From: Mycobacterium sp.
GTDB taxonomy: Bacteria; Actinomycetota; Actinomycetes; Mycobacteriales; Mycobacteriaceae
Assembly (NCBI GenBank): GCA_023264765.1
Contig: JAHFVC010000005.1
Location: 1 to 50,338, forward strand
Length of the DNA stretch: 50,338 nt
Direction: 5' to 3'
A program made the translations under genes and the position numbers. The notes beneath the pieces are model-generated. The model was not told where the DNA came from, made no database searches, and saw only the letters and a list, made by a program, of their open reading frames with translations. Shown in pieces: positions 1-8,230 of this stretch. Each line of letters begins with the position of its first letter. Position 1 is the stretch's first letter.

Positions 1-931
1 ACGCCACCACCGGGATGGCGACGGCCAGGATCGGCAGCACGATCAGGACGCGGGGACCGATGCGGTCGTACGCCCAGCCGGTGGCCAGGGCAGCCGAGGC
101 GCCCACCAGCATCGCCGCGGCGTATATCAAGGGCACTACGGCTGCCGGAAGGACGCCGCGGGCCACCATGTGGAAGGACAGCACCCCGAAGGTCGCGAAG
201 CCGACCATGGTGGCCGCGGTGAACACCGAATAAATCCAGAACTGACGTGGCATCGCCGCCCACCACCGGATGACTGGTTGGTCCGGATTCCCGGCCGAAG
301 ACCCCTGCGGTGTGGTCCCGGGTTGTTCGTAGGCGGCGGGTTTGGGGACGCGGATGCGCAGCCGGACCAGCAGCGCCAGGACGGCGACCCCGGGGAAGGC
401 CAGCACCCCTAGGGCGGGGCCGTAGTGCCCTCCGGTCAGGGCGAGCATTCCAGCCACGACCAGTGGTCCGATGATGCCGCCAATGGAGTCGAGGGCTTCG
501 TGCACGGCGAACCCACGACCGCGGCCAACGGCAGCGGTGGCAAAGGACAGCAGGGTGTCCTTCGCGGGGCTGCGGATGGCCTTGCCGACACGTTCGGCGA
601 TCACCAATCCGCACGCCACCCACAGGATTCCGGTGAGACCGAGGACGGGGACGGTGATCACGGTCAGGGCGTAGCCGGCGATCGTCCAGGCCCAGAACCG
701 TTGGGTGCGGTCGGTCAACGGGCCCGACACCAGCCGCAGTAACAGCGCGGAGGCCTCCCCGATCCCGGTGACCACCCCGACCACCAACGCAGTCGCACCG
801 AGGGAGGCCAGCAGGGGGCCGGTGATGGAGCGGGCCCCTTCGTAGACGAAGTCCGCGAGCAGGCTGATCGTCCCGAACGACACGATGAACCGCCATGCAC
901 TGACCCCGCCCGTGCGGGCCGGACCGGTCAT
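1..931 (-). CDS. MFS transporter (partial, C-terminus off the window)
   Basis: The minus-strand frame from ATG 931 stays open to base 1, about 310 codons, and encodes alternating hydrophobic segments. Near the N-terminus are a segment reading SFGTISLLADFVYEGARS and a conserved-looking loop RLVSGPLTDRTQRFW, typical of the loop between helices 2 and 3 of Major Facilitator drug exporters. About ten of the usual twelve membrane segments should be inside the window. The start shares one base with the stop of the M56 peptidase upstream (TGATG), so the gene ends a translationally coupled BlaI-M56-MFS operon. That context suggests an efflux or resistance role under BlaI control. The substrate cannot be read from sequence. 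Confidence 0.8.
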   Translation of the reverse strand, partial: MTGPARTGGVSAWRFIVSFGTISLLADFVYEGARSITGPLLASLGATALVVGVVTGIGEASALLLRLVSGPLTDRTQRFWAWTIAGYALTVITVPVLGLTGILWVACGLVIAERVGKAIRSPAKDTLLSFATAAVGRGRGFAVHEALDSIGGIIGPLVVAGMLALTGGHYGPALGVLAFPGVAVLALLVRLRIRVPKPAAYEQPGTTPQGSSAGNPDQPVIRWWAAMPRQFWIYSVFTAATMVGFATFGVLSFHMVARGVLPAAVVPLIYAAAMLVGASAALATGWAYDRIGPRVLIVLPILAVAIPVVA

Positions 932-1818
932 CAGAGCATGGCGAGCAGTCGGCAGCAGGCTCCGGCCGCGTCGGCCAACGCCACCATTGCTATCGCCGCG
1001 ATGACGAGGCTAGGCAGGGCCGCGATCCACCGATCCGGTACGGGACCGGTGCTCAGCGCCCGCACCCGCGAGGCCACCGCGTGTTCCGCATACGCCAGCT
1101 CCCCTGGGGATCCGGGGGGTCCGGCCAGGGCGGCGCGGGCCAATGATCGGGCCGCGACCGGGCGGCCGGTCGCGTTGGCGGCGTGTTCGTCGGCCCAACG
1201 TTCGATTTGGAAGCTGACCTGCCGATCCATTTGTCGCAGTGCGGGATTGACCGCCGCGGCGAGTCGGGAAGCCAGCCGGTAGCGGTGGTGGTGCCCGCTC
1301 AGGTGGGCGCGTTCATGGGCCAGCATCGCCCGACGCTCGGCTGGGTCCAGGGTGCTGAGCATGGCGGTCGACACGATGATCGTCCCCGGTCCGGACGGGA
1401 CCGCGTAGGCGTAGGGCCGTTCGTCGTCGAGGACGAGCAACTCGCCGTCATGGCCGGCCACTACCCGCCGCAGATCGTTTAGTGCCGCCCGTTCCCCGCC
1501 GATCAGCCGCCGGGCCCGCACGACGGCGATCGCGAGCAGCATCGTCGCGGCGGCGCCCAACGGCCAGGGCACCGAATCAGCGGCCAGCAGTGCTCGAGCC
1601 GTATCGGGATCGAAACCCCAGCCCGCCAACGCGATTGGGCGCAGCCCCCCACCAATGACCAATAACGCCAGCGTGGTCACGGTGGCGGTCGCGGCCAGGA
1701 GGGCAACCGCGCCCAGGACCCGGGTCGCGACTGGTGGGGACAGCCACCGCCCGAGTGCCGGGGCGATTCCAGCCAAGATGAGCACGGCGATCAGCGGCAG
1801 GTAGACGGTGTAGATCAT
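931..1818 (-). CDS. M56-family membrane zinc peptidase (BlaR1-like)
   Basis: The 295-residue protein has membrane segments near residues 2-23, 33-56, 84-100 and 265-288. A zinc-peptidase HERAH motif sits at residues 168-172, and the probable third ligand is in ERWADE at about residue 206. This is the layout of M56 (BlaR1/MecR1) proteases without the extracellular penicillin-binding sensor domain, common in actinobacteria. In characterised systems such peptidases lead to cleavage of the cognate BlaI/MecI repressor. The gene overlaps the BlaI-type gene by four bases (ATGA, 1815-1818), so a protease-repressor pair is very likely. The inducing signal is unknown. Confidence 0.87.
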   Translation of the reverse strand: MIYTVYLPLIAVLILAGIAPALGRWLSPPVATRVLGAVALLAATATVTTLALLVIGGGLRPIALAGWGFDPDTARALLAADSVPWPLGAAATMLLAIAVVRARRLIGGERAALNDLRRVVAGHDGELLVLDDERPYAYAVPSGPGTIIVSTAMLSTLDPAERRAMLAHERAHLSGHHHRYRLASRLAAAVNPALRQMDRQVSFQIERWADEHAANATGRPVAARSLARAALAGPPGSPGELAYAEHAVASRVRALSTGPVPDRWIAALPSLVIAAIAMVALADAAGACCRLLAML

Positions 1819-2216
1819 CCGCGTCGCTCACGGCTGCGATCAAGGAGGGTCCGCAGCGCCGCCTCGTCGTCGGCGGCCAGGGCGTCGACGAACCCCTGCA
1901 AAACCGCGATGCGGTCGACGTCCCCAGCGAGCACCGCGCTCATCAGGCTGGCGGCATGCTCGGCGCGGGCCCGGACCGGCCAGTACACGAAGGCCCGACC
2001 GACCTTCTTGCGGTGCAATTGCCCCTTGTCGAACAACCGTGACACCACCGTGAGCACGGTCTTGTACGCCAACTCCGGCGCCTGGAGCGCCACGTGTACC
2101 TGGGCGGCGGTTACCGGTGCTTCTGCTGCCCACAGCGCGGAGAGGACCTCGGACTCCAACGCCCCGGACTCCCGCCGCACGCGTGAGGATCGACCGGTCA
2201 TCTGCACCACCTCCAC
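1815..2216 (-). CDS. BlaI/MecI/CopY-family transcriptional repressor
   Basis: This 133-residue protein has a winged helix-turn-helix in the first 80 residues, with segments LESEVLSALWAAEAPVTAAQV and TVLTVVSRLFDKGQL matching the BlaI/MecI fold, followed by a C-terminal dimerisation helix rich in Ala, Asp and Arg. The length is normal for the family. It leads the minus-strand operon with the M56 peptidase and MFS exporter. A perfect palindrome upstream (2271-2285) lies between it and the divergent redox operon. It therefore probably represses itself and the divergent promoter until the peptidase is activated. Confidence 0.9.
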   Translation of the reverse strand: MEVVQMTGRSSRVRRESGALESEVLSALWAAEAPVTAAQVHVALQAPELAYKTVLTVVSRLFDKGQLHRKKVGRAFVYWPVRARAEHAASLMSAVLAGDVDRIAVLQGFVDALAADDEAALRTLLDRSRERRG

Positions 2217-2270
2217 TCACCTCGGCACCCGAACGCGACATGTGACCGGGGGCGCCCGCTGCACCCAACT

Positions 2271-2302
2271 CTTACATCATGTAAGACTCTTACAAGACGT
2301 AG
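2271..2302. promoter_or_regulatory. Probable BlaI-type operator pair in the divergent promoter
   Basis: CTTACATCATGTAAG at 2271-2285 is a perfect 15-base palindrome containing the TACA...TGTA half-sites typical of BlaI/MecI operators. A degenerate second copy, CTTACAAGACGTAGG, follows at 2289-2303. The pair lies between the BlaI-type gene (start 2216, leftward) and the cytochrome gene (start 2338, rightward), so one repressor could control both directions. Binding is inferred. Confidence 0.7.
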
Positions 2303-2337
2303 GACACGACTCCGAGAGTAACGGTCAGGAGAACACG

Positions 2338-2967
2338 ATGCTGGCGTGGGCGACGAACACTGCACTATCCCGAGGTGCACGACTGGTGGCCGAAGGTGAT
2401 TACACCCCCTATGACCAGGGGGTCCGGCACGTCGCGACGATCGCCGGGTATCTCTGCTACGGGATGATGGCGCTGACGGTGTGCTTCGGAATCCTGACTA
2501 CCACCGGCTGGGCGCGGCGTCAGATCACCCGCCCCGCGTTGATCAGCACGCACATGGTGCTGGCGGTCAGCACCCTGACGTTCGGGGTGCTGCACGCGGT
2601 GTCCTATGTCTTCCAGACCGGGGAGCACTTCACACCGGTCAACGCGGTCATCCCGTTCGTGGCGGGCGGGGAGTTCGAGGTCGGCCTGGGCATCGTGGGG
2701 TTGGAGTTGGCGGTGGCGATCGCGCTGTCGATCGTGGTGCAACGACGTCTCGGATACCGGCGGTGGCATCTGCTGCACTACTTGGCCTACGCCGCGTTCG
2801 CGCTGTCGCTGGCCCATACCGTCACCACATCCGCCGAAGTCCAGACCTTCGGTCTGGTCGGGATGGCAGTGTTCGGACTCGCCGCCGCCTGCGTCCTGTT
2901 GTGGATACTGCGGATCCTGCCCGCGACCACCGCCGTCGGGCTGCGCTACGCCCCGAAGGAAGCGTAA
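2338..2967 (+). CDS. Ferric-reductase-like b-type cytochrome membrane protein
   Basis: The 209-residue protein has about five or six membrane helices. Histidines sit within helices (ISTHMVLAVS, FGVLHAVSYVF, RWHLLHYLAYAAF, LSLAHTVTT), the pattern of bis-His heme ligation in the ferric-reductase-like transmembrane domain. The open frame extends upstream, but ATG 2338 is preceded by AGGAG at 2326-2330, so it is chosen as the start. The gene lies two bases before a ferredoxin gene and ahead of an FAD reductase. Electrons could pass from NAD(P)H through reductase and ferredoxin to this membrane cytochrome. The terminal acceptor is unknown. Confidence 0.75.
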   Translation: MLAWATNTALSRGARLVAEGDYTPYDQGVRHVATIAGYLCYGMMALTVCFGILTTTGWARRQITRPALISTHMVLAVSTLTFGVLHAVSYVFQTGEHFTPVNAVIPFVAGGEFEVGLGIVGLELAVAIALSIVVQRRLGYRRWHLLHYLAYAAFALSLAHTVTTSAEVQTFGLVGMAVFGLAAACVLLWILRILPATTAVGLRYAPKEA

Positions 2968-2969
2968 GC

Positions 2970-3230
2970 ATGCGCAATTCCGGCCGTTCCGTCCTCCCCT
3001 CCCCGGTCACCCCTGCGGAACCGACACTGCCGGTGACGGTCAGCGTCAACAAGAACCGTTGCCAGCTCTACGGCATCTGTGTGCAGGAAGCACCGACCGT
3101 GTTCGATCTCGGCGCCGACGGACGGCTGCGCTAGCAGAGCCGAGCGGCCAGTGACGACACCGGCCAGGTCCGCCAGGCGGCACGATGCTGCCCCACTCAG
3201 GCCATCACCCTGACCGAGCACCGCCGATGA
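2970..3230 (+). pseudogene. 3Fe-4S ferredoxin interrupted by an in-frame amber codon
   Basis: The frame from ATG 2970 encodes a cluster motif CQLYGIC followed by a VFDLGADG segment, as in small 3Fe-4S ferredoxins of P450 systems. It meets TAG at 3132-3134 (codon 55). The same frame then continues through VRQAARCCPTQAITL, containing the expected C-terminal cysteine and CP motif, to TGA 3228-3230, which overlaps the next gene's ATG in an ATGA. Without the stop this is an 86-residue ferredoxin of normal size. One base change (TAC or TAT to TAG) explains the break. The truncated product lacks the last cluster ligand, so it is probably non-functional unless the stop is suppressed or is a sequencing error. 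Confidence 0.75.
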
Positions 3231-4447
3231 GCAGGACCGGGCATCGGATTGTCATCGCCGGCGCCGGACAGGCCGGGCTGTCGGCCGCCGAACGGCTCCG
3301 CGAACGCGGGTACACCGGTGAGCTGGTCATCGTCGGCGACGAAACCCACCGGCCCTACAACCGGACACCGCTGTCCAAAGGCCTGCTCACCGGCGAGGTC
3401 TCGCGCCGCGATCTCCCGTTGCAGACCCAAACCGGCATCGAATTGAACGCGGGATGGCGCCTGAGCACCCCGATCCTCGGGCTCGACCTTGACCAGCGGC
3501 ACCTCGTCCTGCCCGGCGGTGAGCACCTAGGCTTCGACGGTCTGATCGTCGCCACCGGAGTGGAAGCCCGCCACCTGCCCGACGCACCCGTGCACCTGCC
3601 GCACGTGCGGATGCTGCGGACCGTCGCCGACGCCGACGCCATCGACCGCGCCCTGGCCACGGCGAGTCACGTGGCGATCGTCGGTGGCGGGTTCATCGGC
3701 TGCGAGATCGCCGTCACCGCCCGCGCCCGCGGCCTGCACGCCACCATCGTCGACCTCACCCCGACCCTGCTCGCCCGCTCCCTCGGCCCCGCGTTGGGTG
3801 CGATCGTCGGTGACATCCACCGCGACGCCGGCGTCCGGCTGCACCTGGGAGTGGGCGTACGTGGCTGGACCGAAACCGACGCCGAGGTGCAGCTTTCCCT
3901 CGACGACGGCGAAACCATCACTGCCGATGCCGCGGTCGTAGGCATCGGCACGTATCCGCGGCCCGACTGGCTGCGCGGTAACGGACTGGACCTCACCGAC
4001 GGTGTCCTGTGCACCCCGACCTGCCACGCCCAGGACGCCCAGGGCAATGCGGTGGAATCCGTGGTGGCAGCTGGTGACATCGCCCGCTGGCCCAACCTCC
4101 GGTTCGATCACACGCCGCGGCGGATCGAACACTGGATCAACGCCATCGAAATGGGCCAAGCGGCTGCCGACAACCTCCTCGCCGGCCCCGACGCGGCCCG
4201 ACCATTCACCCCGATCCCGCGGTTCTGGTCCCACCAACACGGCGTCCGCATCCAATCCGTCGGCATGCCCGCCCTGGGAACCGACATGGTCATCCTCCAC
4301 GGGACCCCCGAGGTTAAGCGATTCGTCGCCGCATTCACCCAGCCCGCACCGGAGGGCCCGATCCTCGTCGGCGCCGTCGCCCTCGACTCCCCCCGCGCAC
4401 TGCGCGACCTTCATGACCGCATCGGCGCACCCTTGACTGCTGCATAG
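3227..4447 (+). CDS. FAD-dependent ferredoxin reductase (NAD(P)H-dependent)
   Basis: This 406-residue protein has the family's two dinucleotide folds: the FAD site VIAGAGQAGLSAAERLR near residue 10, a PYNRTPLSKG segment at about 45, the NAD(P)H-binding VAIVGGGFIGCEIA at about 150, and a third FAD motif VVAAGDIARWPN at about 285. Length and motifs match ferredoxin/rubredoxin reductases of P450 and dioxygenase systems (putidaredoxin-reductase type). The start ATG 3227 is chosen over an upstream ATG at 3185 because it overlaps the ferredoxin stop (ATGA). With the ferredoxin broken, the reductase may lack its natural acceptor. Confidence 0.88.
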   Translation: MSRTGHRIVIAGAGQAGLSAAERLRERGYTGELVIVGDETHRPYNRTPLSKGLLTGEVSRRDLPLQTQTGIELNAGWRLSTPILGLDLDQRHLVLPGGEHLGFDGLIVATGVEARHLPDAPVHLPHVRMLRTVADADAIDRALATASHVAIVGGGFIGCEIAVTARARGLHATIVDLTPTLLARSLGPALGAIVGDIHRDAGVRLHLGVGVRGWTETDAEVQLSLDDGETITADAAVVGIGTYPRPDWLRGNGLDLTDGVLCTPTCHAQDAQGNAVESVVAAGDIARWPNLRFDHTPRRIEHWINAIEMGQAAADNLLAGPDAARPFTPIPRFWSHQHGVRIQSVGMPALGTDMVILHGTPEVKRFVAAFTQPAPEGPILVGAVALDSPRALRDLHDRIGAPLTAA

Positions 4448-4796
4448 ACCGCTCACCCCGGCCTGGGTCTAAGACATGGTCGTGGGCAGTACGGGCTAGG
4501 CGGTGAAGCCGAGAACGTCCCGGAACCAGCCAAACCTTTGGGGCCCGACTGCAGAATCACGTGCCGGTCGATGGTGTCGGCGTCGCCTGAAAACTGACCC
4601 CGTGTCGACGCGTTGACAGGTGTCGCAGCGGGCGCGCAGAGCTGGCCAGGATGACCACTTCGGGCACCGGATTGGGCGGCGGCGGCCAGCATCATCGGCA
4701 GCGACCCGGTCGCAGCCAGCGTGAGGCCGACAACGTCGTTGCCAGCGGTAAGCCGATGTTGAAACGGATCGCGCGGTGCGCCGCGCAATGCGCGCA

Positions 4797-5111
4797 TCTC
4801 GGGCGATGCCAAGGCTTCCGTAAAGATTCTTTCCTAGTTTGTATTTGAATGTTTGGAGGTCAGGATGCAGTGGTGGTGTCGCGGGCTCGCGCGTGCGTGA
4901 CTCCGTCGAGCAGCGCCGTGACTAATCGCTCGCGCGCAGGGCCCTCGGCGAACACCAAGTGCCAGGGTTGAGTGTTGGAGTTCGAGGGTGCGCGTCGAGC
5001 TAGTTCCAACGCCTCGACGACGTCTGAGCGTGGCACCGCCTGGTCGGGGTGGAAGAGCCTGATCGATCGACGTTCTCGTACGACACGGTCGAACTCAGCC
5101 ACTCCGCACAT
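4797..5111 (-). pseudogene. Nitroreductase-family fragment, frameshifted
   Basis: From ATG 5111, preceded by a GGAGGGG ribosome-binding site, 83 codons read as the N-terminus of an FMN nitroreductase: VVRERRSIRLFHPDQAVP and LARRAPSNSNTQPWHLVF contain the R-RR-R and the SNTQPW signature that contact FMN. The frame stops at 4860. A +1-shifted frame then gives YGSLGIARD (4797-4820), which matches the segment that follows in intact family members. An intact enzyme has about 220 residues and no recognisable C-terminal half is present, so this is a pseudogene. Confidence 0.6.
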
Positions 5112-5371
5112 CCCCTCCACAGCGTTCGGGATGACCGTATCTAAGTCATCCGCATGCGGTCCCGCAACCAATTGAGACAGATCCCGTCTGAGATGTCCCC
5201 GGCCTCCATCATGGGTGTCACGGGGTGGACGTCGAGCGTGGGCAGCCGGAGGGCGCTGGTGGTCGGCGCTGTCGTGGCGGTGGTGGCCGTGGCAATTTGT
5301 GAGATGAGCGTGCTGTACGCCGTGCTGCCCGCAGACGAGGCCGCCCTGCAGGTCCGCGACGCGATCCCACG

Positions 5372-5482
5372 GGGTCGGTGCTCCCCACGTCCGAGTCGCT
5401 GGCCGATCTCGCCGCATTTGATGAGCCGCTGCCCGACAGCGGCCGTGACGCGGCCGAAACGCTCGCCCTGCTCGACGACTAA
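5372..5482 (+). pseudogene. Possible N-terminal remnant of a PLP-dependent decarboxylase
   Basis: The frame ending at TAA 5480 reads VLPTSESLADLAAFDEPLP and then AAETLALLDD. This resembles the N-terminal region of aromatic-amino-acid-type pyridoxal-dependent decarboxylases, in which a LALLD(D/E)Y segment precedes the active-site domain. Nothing of the PLP-binding domain follows and there is no convincing start codon in frame. The assignment rests on a short match by eye. Confidence 0.3.
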
Positions 5483-5534
5483 GCAGCTTCGCGACTGGGG
5501 AGACGAACGGCGGCTGGATGTCGGACCCGCGGCC

Positions 5535-5540
5535 TACCGT
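5535..5540 (+). promoter_or_regulatory. Possible -10 hexamer for the CBASS operon
   Basis: TACCGT at 5535-5540 fits the TANNNT form of actinobacterial -10 elements. It would start transcription near 5547, giving a short leader that contains GGGGAAAG just before GTG 5563. The same hexamer precedes two genes farther right (38438 and 39754). If this promoter is real, ATG 5518 lies upstream of the transcript and cannot be the start codon. Confidence 0.35.
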
Positions 5541-5562
5541 GGGTGTGTTACCGCGGGGAAAG

Positions 5563-6660
5563 GTGAGTATCGAAGTGGAGACGCTCAACGAACAGTTCGC
5601 GCAAGCGGTTCGCAACGTGACGGTCAGTGGTGACAAGCGCGACCGTGCCGTCGCCGCGCACACCGGGGTGCGTGAGCTGTTGGAGGCCGATGCTGAACTA
5701 ACGGACTGGGGCATCGACACGCTGCTGATCGGTTCCTACGCCCGTCAGACTGCCCGCTACCCCGGCAAAGATGTCGATGTTTTCCTCCGGTTCACTAACT
5801 TGTCGGTTCGCCACAGCCCGCAGAAGATCTTCGACGCCGTGGAACGGGTCCTCGTCGCCGAGTACGGATTGGAAGACCACGGTCAGGGCGGCCGGATCAC
5901 TCGCCAATCCCGGTCATTGAAGATCGACTTTCCCGATCCCGAAGACCACTTCAGCGTCGATGCGTTCGCCATCGACGCGGTGCCAGCCGTGCCGTGGGGA
6001 GATCACTGGGCGATCCCCAACCGTGACCGCGACAAGTGGGACAACGACGAGAAACGGTGGATCAAGACCAACCCGGTGCAGTTCGCTGCAGACACCAACA
6101 CCCTGGCCGTCGCCGCGTGGAGTCCCGTCGTCGGAACCACCAACGCCTACCGACCGGTCGCCCGGCTGCTTCGGCAAGCGCGCCACGTTCACCTCGGCAG
6201 CCAACGCCCCGGCGGACTGTTCATCGAAATCGCCGGCTACTACGCCTGGAAGGACGGCCTGGTGACCGGATCCACCTGGGCTGAACTGCTGGCCTCCACC
6301 TTCGAGCACGTCGCCGAGCGGCTGGCCGGAAGCGCCGAAGGCGGGCTGCTCGACCCCGTGCTGAACACTCCGCTGAAACCCGAACTGGACCACTGGCAGT
6401 GGAACTCGGCAGCCCAGACCTTCGAGCGCCTCGCCCCGGAGGCACGCGACGCGCTCGATGCCGAGAAGTGCCGGGCCGCCAAGATGTGGCGTGACATCCT
6501 CGGCGACAACGAACGCGGCGCAGTTCTCCCCCTGCCCGAAGGCTGCGACGCCGCCGGCTTCCCGATCGGATCGGTCACCGCGGTCGGCGCACTGGGAAGT
6601 GATCAACCCCGTGGCTTCGCCCTCCCGCCCTGCCGTCGACGCGCACCGCTCGACCCGTAG
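5563..6660 (+). CDS. CBASS CD-NTase (cyclic-oligonucleotide synthase)
   Basis: This cGAS/DncV-like nucleotidyltransferase would sense infection and make a cyclic oligonucleotide messenger. The fold signature is IGSYARQTARYPGKDVDVF, containing the GS motif and a D-x-D pair. A third likely carboxylate is in HFSVDAFAID about 60 residues later. The helical region that follows is of normal size (about 365 residues in total). GTG 5563 is chosen because GGGGAAAG lies just before it. ATG 5518 in the same frame would add 15 residues. The stop shares one base with the Cap2 start (TAGTG). The C-terminus is an Arg/Pro-rich tail ending in Pro, unlike the small residues usually presented to Cap2. The messenger cannot be predicted from sequence alone. 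Confidence 0.88.
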   Translation: MSIEVETLNEQFAQAVRNVTVSGDKRDRAVAAHTGVRELLEADAELTDWGIDTLLIGSYARQTARYPGKDVDVFLRFTNLSVRHSPQKIFDAVERVLVAEYGLEDHGQGGRITRQSRSLKIDFPDPEDHFSVDAFAIDAVPAVPWGDHWAIPNRDRDKWDNDEKRWIKTNPVQFAADTNTLAVAAWSPVVGTTNAYRPVARLLRQARHVHLGSQRPGGLFIEIAGYYAWKDGLVTGSTWAELLASTFEHVAERLAGSAEGGLLDPVLNTPLKPELDHWQWNSAAQTFERLAPEARDALDAEKCRAAKMWRDILGDNERGAVLPLPEGCDAAGFPIGSVTAVGALGSDQPRGFALPPCRRRAPLDP

Positions 6661-8219
6661 TGCGCACCTACGACGACGCCGCCTACGACAGGTTCCGCGC
6701 AGGGCTGATCGACGCCCGCTTCTCTCCGGTGCCGGGTGAGGACCCGCCCGTATGGACGGGTCCCATTCGACCGAGCCTGCGTCCACTCACCGACGCCACG
6801 CGCATGCAGATCCACTTCTACCCCGGCTGGCCCCTGCGCTACGCCCACGTCCACGTCGATGGCCTGCGCACCGAGCACGACGCCCTGGGCACGATCTGCC
6901 TGTGGGCCGAAGACGACCCCGCCCAGGTCGACGGCCGCCGTTTGGAATCCCTATGGGATCGACTCGACAAATGGGCTCACGCTGCGGCCACCAGCTTCGG
7001 CCCCGACGACGCCGCCCTAGATGCCGCTCACCTGTTCCGCGAACGCAGCAGCACCTACCGCGCCGAACTACCCCTCCAAGACCTACTCGACAAGGGCACC
7101 ACCGGCTGGACCGCCCCAGTCTTCGGAACCCTGCAAGGCTCCACGCTGCTCATCGCGCACGGCAATCCACCCGATCCACGCGCGGCGGGAACACCGGTCC
7201 TGACGGGCGCAACATATCTTCTAGCGGCGATGACTCACCCTCCCCGGACCCTCGACGACGCCCGCCAGGTCCTCGGTCGCCGGCAACGCCGAAACCTCGA
7301 GGCGGGACTGGCCAGACGATCGAACGCCGCCTTCCCCACCCCCAGTGGCGGACACGACTTCATCGTGCTGACCTGGCCACGCCACGGCGATGACCACGAC
7401 GCAGTCGTACTCGCCTTCTCTGGAGTCGAAACCACGCTGCAGACCACCGCGTTGACAGTGACAGCCAACGACGTCCGCGCACTTCGACGCCGCGCCGGCC
7501 CCGACGCCGACCTGCTGGCGACCAAGACCGTACTGATTGCCGGCGCCGGCTCGGTGGGCGGCCACGTCGCCGTCACGCTGGCATCAAGCGGCGTCGGCGC
7601 ACTGCGCCTGCACGATGACGACCACCTGGTCAGCGCCAACCTGGTCCGCCACGTCAGCGAACGCCGCTTCGTCGGCCACCGCAAGACCCTCGCCGTAGCC
7701 GACGCCGTCAACGAACACGCCCCCTGGACCACCGTCACCAAACATGGTGATCTTCCCTACGATCCGATCGCTCTGAGCACAGCCATCACCGACGTCGACC
7801 TCGTCATCGATTGCACCGGCATCCTGCCGATGACCGCCGCGCTGGCCCACGTCTGCCACCACAATCACATCGACCTCGTGACCGGCGCCCTGTTCCACCA
7901 CGGCGCACTCACCCGCATCCAACGACAAACCGCCTCCGACACCCCACTGGCCAGCCGCCCTGCCGACCCGCGCTATCACGACCTGCCACCCGATGACAAC
8001 CACGCCGCGATTACTGGATTCCTCGAACTCGGCTGCACCGCACCGGTGAACAACGCCTCCCCCTCGGCGGTGCTCACCGGTGCCGCTGACATCACCGCCG
8101 CCGCGATCGACGTGCTCACCGACCGGCTGGTCCTGCCCGATGAGCGCATCACCGTCCTGCGCCCGATGCAGCATCCGTTCGACCGCCTCGGCGTCGTCAA
8201 CCCACCGCCGCACGACTGA
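6660..8219 (+). CDS. cap2: CBASS Cap2, E2-E1 fusion ligase-like protein
   Basis: This 519-residue protein has an N-terminal E2-like domain with a probable catalytic Cys at residue 80 (LGTICLW) and a C-terminal ThiF/E1-like adenylation domain. That domain has the ATP-binding motif IAGAGSVGG at about residues 293-301 and a catalytic Cys at about 459 in ELGCTAPVNNASP. In studied type II CBASS, Cap2 joins the C-terminus of the CD-NTase to target proteins and so primes it. The GTG start overlaps the CD-NTase stop by one base. The protein is somewhat shorter than many Cap2 proteins, mainly because its E2 part begins very near the N-terminus. Confidence 0.9.
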   Translation: MRTYDDAAYDRFRAGLIDARFSPVPGEDPPVWTGPIRPSLRPLTDATRMQIHFYPGWPLRYAHVHVDGLRTEHDALGTICLWAEDDPAQVDGRRLESLWDRLDKWAHAAATSFGPDDAALDAAHLFRERSSTYRAELPLQDLLDKGTTGWTAPVFGTLQGSTLLIAHGNPPDPRAAGTPVLTGATYLLAAMTHPPRTLDDARQVLGRRQRRNLEAGLARRSNAAFPTPSGGHDFIVLTWPRHGDDHDAVVLAFSGVETTLQTTALTVTANDVRALRRRAGPDADLLATKTVLIAGAGSVGGHVAVTLASSGVGALRLHDDDHLVSANLVRHVSERRFVGHRKTLAVADAVNEHAPWTTVTKHGDLPYDPIALSTAITDVDLVIDCTGILPMTAALAHVCHHNHIDLVTGALFHHGALTRIQRQTASDTPLASRPADPRYHDLPPDDNHAAITGFLELGCTAPVNNASPSAVLTGAADITAAAIDVLTDRLVLPDERITVLRPMQHPFDRLGVVNPPPHD

Positions 8220-8230
8220 GTCCACCGCGC

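Larger units (their letters stand above)
4448..5517. other. Gene-poor stretch with decayed gene fragments
   Basis: About 1.07 kb lies between the redox operon and the CBASS operon with no intact gene. It contains a nitroreductase N-terminal fragment on the minus strand, a short tail-less remnant resembling the N-terminus of a PLP-dependent decarboxylase on the plus strand, and TGAAAACTGACCCC at 4588-4601, which resembles insertion-sequence end sequences. The frames are broken by shifts. I read the stretch as a scar where the CBASS-bearing segment joined older DNA. Confidence 0.5.

Noticed and set aside
1909..2337. Upstream extension of the cytochrome frame to ATG 1909
   Set aside because: It would run antisense through the BlaI gene and the operator. 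ATG 2338 has a clear ribosome-binding site and is followed by the membrane domain.
4453..4812. A 119-codon minus-strand frame in the decayed region
   Set aside because: It is low-complexity, has no ribosome-binding site and overlaps nitroreductase remnants in another frame.
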